This document shows positions 60,176-64,000 of a DNA stretch of 64,000 nt, piece after piece. Origin of the DNA: an uncultured Opitutaceae bacterium (GTDB lineage: Bacteria > Verrucomicrobiota > Verrucomicrobiia > Opitutales > Opitutaceae); contig CALFNN010000055.1 in assembly GCA_937902925.1 (NCBI GenBank), forward strand, positions 1 to 64,000, given 5' to 3'. A program made the translations under genes and the position numbers. Numbering within the stretch: position 1 is the stretch's first letter; each line of letters opens with the position of its first letter. The notes beneath the pieces were generated by a model. That model saw only the letters and a program-made list of their open reading frames with translations. It was not told the DNA's origin and searched no databases.

Positions 60176-60789
60176 ATGCCGCGACTGCGTGCTTCCCGGT
60201 GAACGACGCGCCCGCCACCGACCTGGCCGACCTGCAGGCGTTGCAAGACGGCGACGATACGGCGCTCAACCGGCTCATCGTCCGTTGGGAACGGCGGCTC
60301 TTCGGGTTCGCCTGGCGTTACGTGCGCAACCGCGCCGACGCGCAGGATCTCGTGGCGACGCTCTTCGTCCGGCTTTACCAACAACGCGGCCGGTTGCGGA
60401 GCGACACAAACGTGCCGGCGTGGCTCTTCACGACGCTCACGAACCTCTGCCACAACCATCATCGCTGGCGCCGGCGGCATCCCGCGCTGAGCCTGGACGC
60501 AGAGGAAGGCGGGCGGGAGGAAAGCCTGGCGCTGCCGGCCGACGCGCCGCTGCCCGGGCCGGCGTTGGAATTGCAGGAGGCGCTCGCGGCACTGGGCGCG
60601 GCGATCGACGGGCTGCCGCCGGACCTGAAGGCGACGCTGCTGCTGCATCACTACGAGAGGTTGTCCTACCGGGAAATCGCGGAGATCACCGGATGCTCGG
60701 AAGGTGGAGTGGACACGCGGTTGTGCCGGGCGCGGGCCCGGCTGCGGGCCGCGCTCGGGGCCCTGCCGACACCGCCGGCGCCGGCCTGA
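60172..60789 (+). CDS. ECF sigma factor of the sensor/anti-sigma operon (CnrH-like position)
   Basis: A 205-residue sigma factor. Region 2 has LIVRWERRLFGFAWRYVRNR, DAQDLVATLFVRLYQ and VPAWLFTTLTNLCHNHHR; region 4 has LPPDLKATLLLHHYERLSYR and CSEGGVDTRLCRARARL. The frame opens at a TTG (60172) that overlaps the sensor stop, or at a GTG (60199); the ATG at 60176 is out of frame. It is last in the operon, as in cnrYXH. It has no membrane extension. Probable targets are the operon itself and perhaps the divergent lipid genes. Confidence 0.88.
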   Translation: MNAATACFPVNDAPATDLADLQALQDGDDTALNRLIVRWERRLFGFAWRYVRNRADAQDLVATLFVRLYQQRGRLRSDTNVPAWLFTTLTNLCHNHHRWRRRHPALSLDAEEGGREESLALPADAPLPGPALELQEALAALGAAIDGLPPDLKATLLLHHYERLSYREIAEITGCSEGGVDTRLCRARARLRAALGALPTPPAPA

Positions 60790-60802
60790 ACGGCGGCGAC
60801 GT

Positions 60803-61558
60803 TTACTTTTTTCCGGGCTGGAAGGTGAAAACCTGCTCGATGCGCGCGAGCACCGGGCGCCCGGCGCGGGTGGGCGGCTCGAACCGCCATTGCGCCACCG
60901 CCGCGACGGCCGAGGCGCCGAGCAGCGGATGGCTGGCCGCGGTCACGAGTGGAATGCGGGTGCGGCCCGATTCATCGACGTAGAATTCGACCGTGGCGGT
61001 GCCCGCGATGCCGCGGTCGGACCAGTCCGCAGGGTAAACCGGCGGCACGACGTGCGTCGGTGTCGGGATGCGGTCGAGGCGTTGCAGGCTTTCGGCGCCG
61101 TAAGCCGGCGGGTCGCCGGGGAGCGCCGGCTCCGCGTTGGTCGCGGGCAGACGCTTCTCGATCGCGACGGGACCGTTGACGACAAAGCTGAAGCTGATGT
61201 CGCCGACCACGCCGACGGACTCGCCGTGCTCCCGGGCGGGTTCGTAGCGCCACGCCCGGGCGGTGCGCAAAGCCTCGTCGCCGAAAGCGCGATGCGAACT
61301 CGCGACGACCAGCGCATCGAGGAGCGCGCCGTTCGCGGCGATGCTGACACGGACTCGGGCCTCGCCGTGCGTGACACCGTCGTGCAGCAGGCGCGGCGGA
61401 AAGACGGCGGGGGTTGTCTGGTGGATTTTCCATGGCGCATTTGCGGGAGCGGCGGCGGGCGGTTCGGCGGCGTGGACCAGGACAAGCGCCGCGCCGGCGA
61501 GGGTGAGGAAGCGGGCGCGACGGGCGGATATTTTCACGGCGAGTGGGGTGCCCGGCAT
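60803..61558 (-). CDS. exported protein with two TonB C-terminal-like domains
   Basis: A 251-residue protein with an N-terminal hydrophobic segment (about 10-29) and two TonB-C domains: about 50-115 (AVFPPRLLHDGVTHGEARVR, ARAWRYEPA) and about 165-245 (VVPPVYPADWSDRGIAGTAT, AVAQWRFEPP). The short linker has no long Pro-rich spacer, so it may not span the periplasm like a classical TonB. It sits between the ECF operon (convergent, 13 bases) and a TonB receptor gene on the same strand, so it may serve that receptor. Confidence 0.82.
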   Translation of the reverse strand: MPGTPLAVKISARRARFLTLAGAALVLVHAAEPPAAAPANAPWKIHQTTPAVFPPRLLHDGVTHGEARVRVSIAANGALLDALVVASSHRAFGDEALRTARAWRYEPAREHGESVGVVGDISFSFVVNGPVAIEKRLPATNAEPALPGDPPAYGAESLQRLDRIPTPTHVVPPVYPADWSDRGIAGTATVEFYVDESGRTRIPLVTAASHPLLGASAVAAVAQWRFEPPTRAGRPVLARIEQVFTFQPGKK

Positions 61559-61710
61559 CACCGTGGCACGACGCGGGCGATTGTGCGGAGTTGCGCTGCG
61601 GGTCGTCGAGTTTCATCTCGGTGGGGCCGCAGGGGATGGACCGGCCGCCATGAGCGAGAACCGTCGCGCCGGCGAGCGGCCGTGTCCCGCACCGCGCGTG
61701 AAAACGAAAA

Positions 61711-61742
61711 CGCGCCCCGCGACGCGGAGCCGGTGGGGCGCG
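61711..61742 (-). terminator. intrinsic terminator of the last TonB receptor
   Basis: An 8-base stem CGCGCCCC / GGGGCGCG with a 16-base loop. Reading leftward, TTTTCGTTTT follows at once. It lies 26 bases past the receptor stop. Confidence 0.75.
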
Positions 61743-61768
61743 GAAGGGGTGAAGGCGGAAGCGCGGAC

Positions 61769-64000
61769 TTAGAAGCTGCCCTTGAGGCCGACGGTGTATT
61801 GCACGCCGAATTCCTGGCGCATGTTGGTCCGGGACCAGCTCGGGGAGGTGGGACCGTAGGTCTGGGCGTCCTGGACGACGTTGGTCAGATTGCGGGCGTT
61901 GAGGAACAGGCCGATCTTTTCGTTGTAGCGATAGGCGAAGTTCACGTCGGTGTAGATGCGGGGCTTGAAGTAACCGAAGAACCCGTTGTCGGTATGCGCC
62001 GTGCCGCCGTAGGTGATGGAGGATTGCGTGAGCCGCTGGCGGCCGCGGTAGTTCCAGTTGACCTGCGCGCTGAATTTTTTTGCGCCATACTTGAGGCCCC
62101 AGCTTCCGCTCACGGGGATGAAGTTGCTGAAGTCCGCGAGGGTGGAACCCTCGAGGTGCATCTGCTGGCCGTTGGCGTAGACTGTGAAATTATGCACCCA
62201 GGCCGGGAGCCTTTCCGCGTCGAGCACCTGCGAGTAATTGAACTCCACGCCGGTGACGCGCGCGGCGCCGACGTTGAACGCCGCCGAGACGCTGGCCCCG
62301 GCCGTCACGTAAGCCTGGGCGTCCGCGATGCCGAGCTCGTTGAGCCGGTCGAGCGTGGCGGGTTGCGCGACGCTGGCGCCGACGAAATTGCTGAAATCCT
62401 TGCGGAACGCGCCGACGGAGAAGACGCCGGTCTTCGTGAAGTAATATTCGAGCGACACGTCATACGAATTCGTCTGTGTCGGTTGGAGCGACGAGTTGAT
62501 TGTGGTGATTACATACGGTCCCGCGGCGGTGAGATCCGGGAGTTGGGTGGACGGGATGAGGTTGCCGAGATCGGGGCGGCCGATCGATTTGGCGTAGGCG
62601 GCGCGGGCAACGATGTTGTCGGTGACGTTGAAGGAGGCATCGAGGGAGGGATAGCTGCCCTGGTAGCCGGTCGAGCGCCGCTCGCCGCGTTCCGTGTATT
62701 GCGCTTTGGCGCGGGCGACGAGGTCGGGGTTGAGCACGCGCTGGCCGGCGGAGTTCGTGAGGTAGCCGGCGGCCGGATCGAATTTCACGCCGGCGCCCTG
62801 GTCCTGGGTCCGCTCGAAACGGACGCCACCGGTGAGGCGCAGGCGGTTGTTGCCCGAGCGGGCGTCGGCCATGACGTAGGCGGCCGAGATGACCTCGCGA
62901 AAATAAGCGGAGGCGTTGGCGGGGAGGATGACGGGGTTGGCGACGTTCGCGAGCGTCCAATACTCCGGATGGGCCTTGAAGAGGCTGTAGACGCGGGTGG
63001 GATCGGGAAACGGCACTTGCGGCGTGCCATAGAGGAACGGGCCGCCGGCGTATTGCGGGTCGGCGATGTCGTAGCGGCCGGCGTTGTCGTCGGCGGTGTT
63101 GGCGACGCCGTCGGGGCCGACGAAGTTCCATGCGCCGCGGTTCTGCGATTGGATGTCGCGCGTTTCCTCCTGGAGATTGAGGCCTGCCTTGAGCGCGAGG
63201 GGAAAGGAGAGGCCGAGATCGCGTCGGGCGTTGACGCGGGCGGTCTTGAAAACGTCCGCGGAATCCAGCGGGGCGAAGGTGGCGCTGGTAATGTTGTAGT
63301 TCGCGGGGTTCGAGAGATCGATCGGAGTCGTGCCGGTCGAGTCGAGCACGGTGATTTTCGTCGGCATCAGGTAACTGCCGGCGCGGATGCCGGCGTAGTT
63401 GACGGTCGGGCTCGAGGCGGCGGGCGAGGCCGGATTGCCGCGGAGCGTCAGCGTGGGATTGATGAAGCCGTTCTGCTCGTCGTGGTAGTGGTTCGACGCA
63501 TGGGAGAAGGCGAAGCCGCCGTCGATCTTCCAGACGGGGCCCGTGTGGCGCCAGCTCGCGTCGGCGGCGTAGGTGTAGCCGTATTTGCGGCGGAAGGAAG
63601 TGCCGCCGAGGACGACGGAGCCCTTGCCGAGCGCGCCGTTGACGAAATCGTCGCTGAAGTCGCGCGGCGCGGTCCCGCCGACGTTGTAGGTCACGGGCCG
63701 GTTGCCGAAAAACGCGTCGTAGAAATTCCACTGGGCGCCGACCGAAACGATGTCGGTGGCGGACAGGCGCAGGTCGACGGTGCCGCTGACGGACTGGCGG
63801 TGGTTGTTTTTCGGGCCGTCCTGCACCTGGTAGTTGCGGAGGTAGGGATTCTCCGGGCTCGCCACCGGACCCGCGATGCCGGCGGCCGGCGAGACGGCGA
63901 CGGCGGTATTGGGCGCGTAGTTGGGCTGCGTGCGGTGCTGCGGGTAGAAAATGTTCGACTCGAGCACCGCGAACGTGACGCCGAGGTTTTTGGAAATCGG
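61769..64000 (-). CDS. TonB-dependent receptor, 3' part (gene continues beyond the window)
   Basis: The last 743 residues of a large receptor; the frame stays open to base 64000 with no convincing start, so the N-terminal signal and plug lie outside. The visible part is a beta-barrel with long loops (NIFYPQHRTQPNYAPNTAVA, DGFSDD-type turns, YTYAADASWRHTGPVWKIDG) and ends in VQYTVGLKGSF with the C-terminal Phe for barrel assembly. The loops and length resemble the large TonB-Xanth-Caul / oligosaccharide receptor group more than siderophore receptors. A terminator follows at 61711-61742. Confidence 0.9.
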   Translation of the reverse strand, partial: PISKNLGVTFAVLESNIFYPQHRTQPNYAPNTAVAVSPAAGIAGPVASPENPYLRNYQVQDGPKNNHRQSVSGTVDLRLSATDIVSVGAQWNFYDAFFGNRPVTYNVGGTAPRDFSDDFVNGALGKGSVVLGGTSFRRKYGYTYAADASWRHTGPVWKIDGGFAFSHASNHYHDEQNGFINPTLTLRGNPASPAASSPTVNYAGIRAGSYLMPTKITVLDSTGTTPIDLSNPANYNITSATFAPLDSADVFKTARVNARRDLGLSFPLALKAGLNLQEETRDIQSQNRGAWNFVGPDGVANTADDNAGRYDIADPQYAGGPFLYGTPQVPFPDPTRVYSLFKAHPEYWTLANVANPVILPANASAYFREVISAAYVMADARSGNNRLRLTGGVRFERTQDQGAGVKFDPAAGYLTNSAGQRVLNPDLVARAKAQYTERGERRSTGYQGSYPSLDASFNVTDNIVARAAYAKSIGRPDLGNLIPSTQLPDLTAAGPYVITTINSSLQPTQTNSYDVSLEYYFTKTGVFSVGAFRKDFSNFVGASVAQPATLDRLNELGIADAQAYVTAGASVSAAFNVGAARVTGVEFNYSQVLDAERLPAWVHNFTVYANGQQMHLEGSTLADFSNFIPVSGSWGLKYGAKKFSAQVNWNYRGRQRLTQSSITYGGTAHTDNGFFGYFKPRIYTDVNFAYRYNEKIGLFLNARNLTNVVQDAQTYGPTSPSWSRTNMRQEFGVQYTVGLKGSF

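Noticed and set aside
1-64000. tRNA, rRNA, CRISPR or transposase genes
   Set aside because: No cloverleaf-like stretch, ribosomal RNA segment, regular repeat-spacer array or transposase motif was found on reading the sequence by eye; a tRNA search program could still find one.

Overview
The window is GC-rich DNA packed with genes and looks like the chromosome of a Verrucomicrobiota bacterium, most likely Opitutaceae. That placement is inferred from gene content, not from a marker gene: several large TonB-dependent receptors, an ECF sigma / FecR-LamG pair, DUF1080 and ThuA proteins, sugar-acid and alginate enzymes, and many starts without a Shine-Dalgarno sequence. I see no rRNA, tRNA, CRISPR array, transposase or prophage.

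Layout. 0-16 kb is ordinary housekeeping and metabolism: a YgfZ-like protein, HU, galactokinase, then leftward prepilin peptidase, AroE, a SirB1-like protein and YggS; then a LysR regulator, a TlpA-like thioredoxin, a leftward GH3-like synthetase / hydrolase pair, an RluA-type pseudouridine synthase, a double thioredoxin-fold protein, and a Gfo/Idh/MocA dehydrogenase with an MFS transporter.

16-36.4 kb holds the most unusual content: five paralogous proteins, each an ECF-type sigma factor joined through a fixed-length Ala-rich linker to one transmembrane helix and a C-terminal, predicted periplasmic, domain. Three are translationally coupled to, and a fourth is closely followed by, a gene for a single-pass membrane protein whose outer domain resembles the sigma factor's own outer domain. 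A further such membrane protein stands alone. All five sigma genes are preceded by the same two-part element (consensus TTTGTTCGGTTT, 16 bases, TATGG) ending a few bases before the start codon. I infer a family of membrane-tethered, probably autoregulated, one-component sigma switches. Between them lie an IlvD/Edd sugar-acid dehydratase, an AraC regulator, a TonB receptor and a DUF983 protein.

36.4-50 kb is a carbohydrate region: an alginate-lyase-like lipoprotein, a Tat-exported TIM-barrel protein, a DUF1080 protein, a TonB receptor flanked by two near-identical EF-hand proteins, an ECF / FecR-LamG signalling pair, ThuA, several VOC proteins, an Hsp20 and an RMDN-like repeat protein. Four genes here and at 12 kb share a second promoter-like element (TGTCC, 18-base spacer, TATTA).

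50-54 kb is a defence island: a BcgI-like fused nuclease-methyltransferase with an in-frame stop inside its nuclease domain, a specificity subunit joined to it at a possible frameshift site, and a PIN-type toxin-antitoxin pair. 54-59 kb is a leftward lipid-modification operon with two CFA-synthase-type methyltransferases. 59-61 kb is an anti-sigma / sensor / ECF operon in the order of cnrYXH, followed by a TonB-C protein and the 3' part of another TonB receptor that runs off the window.
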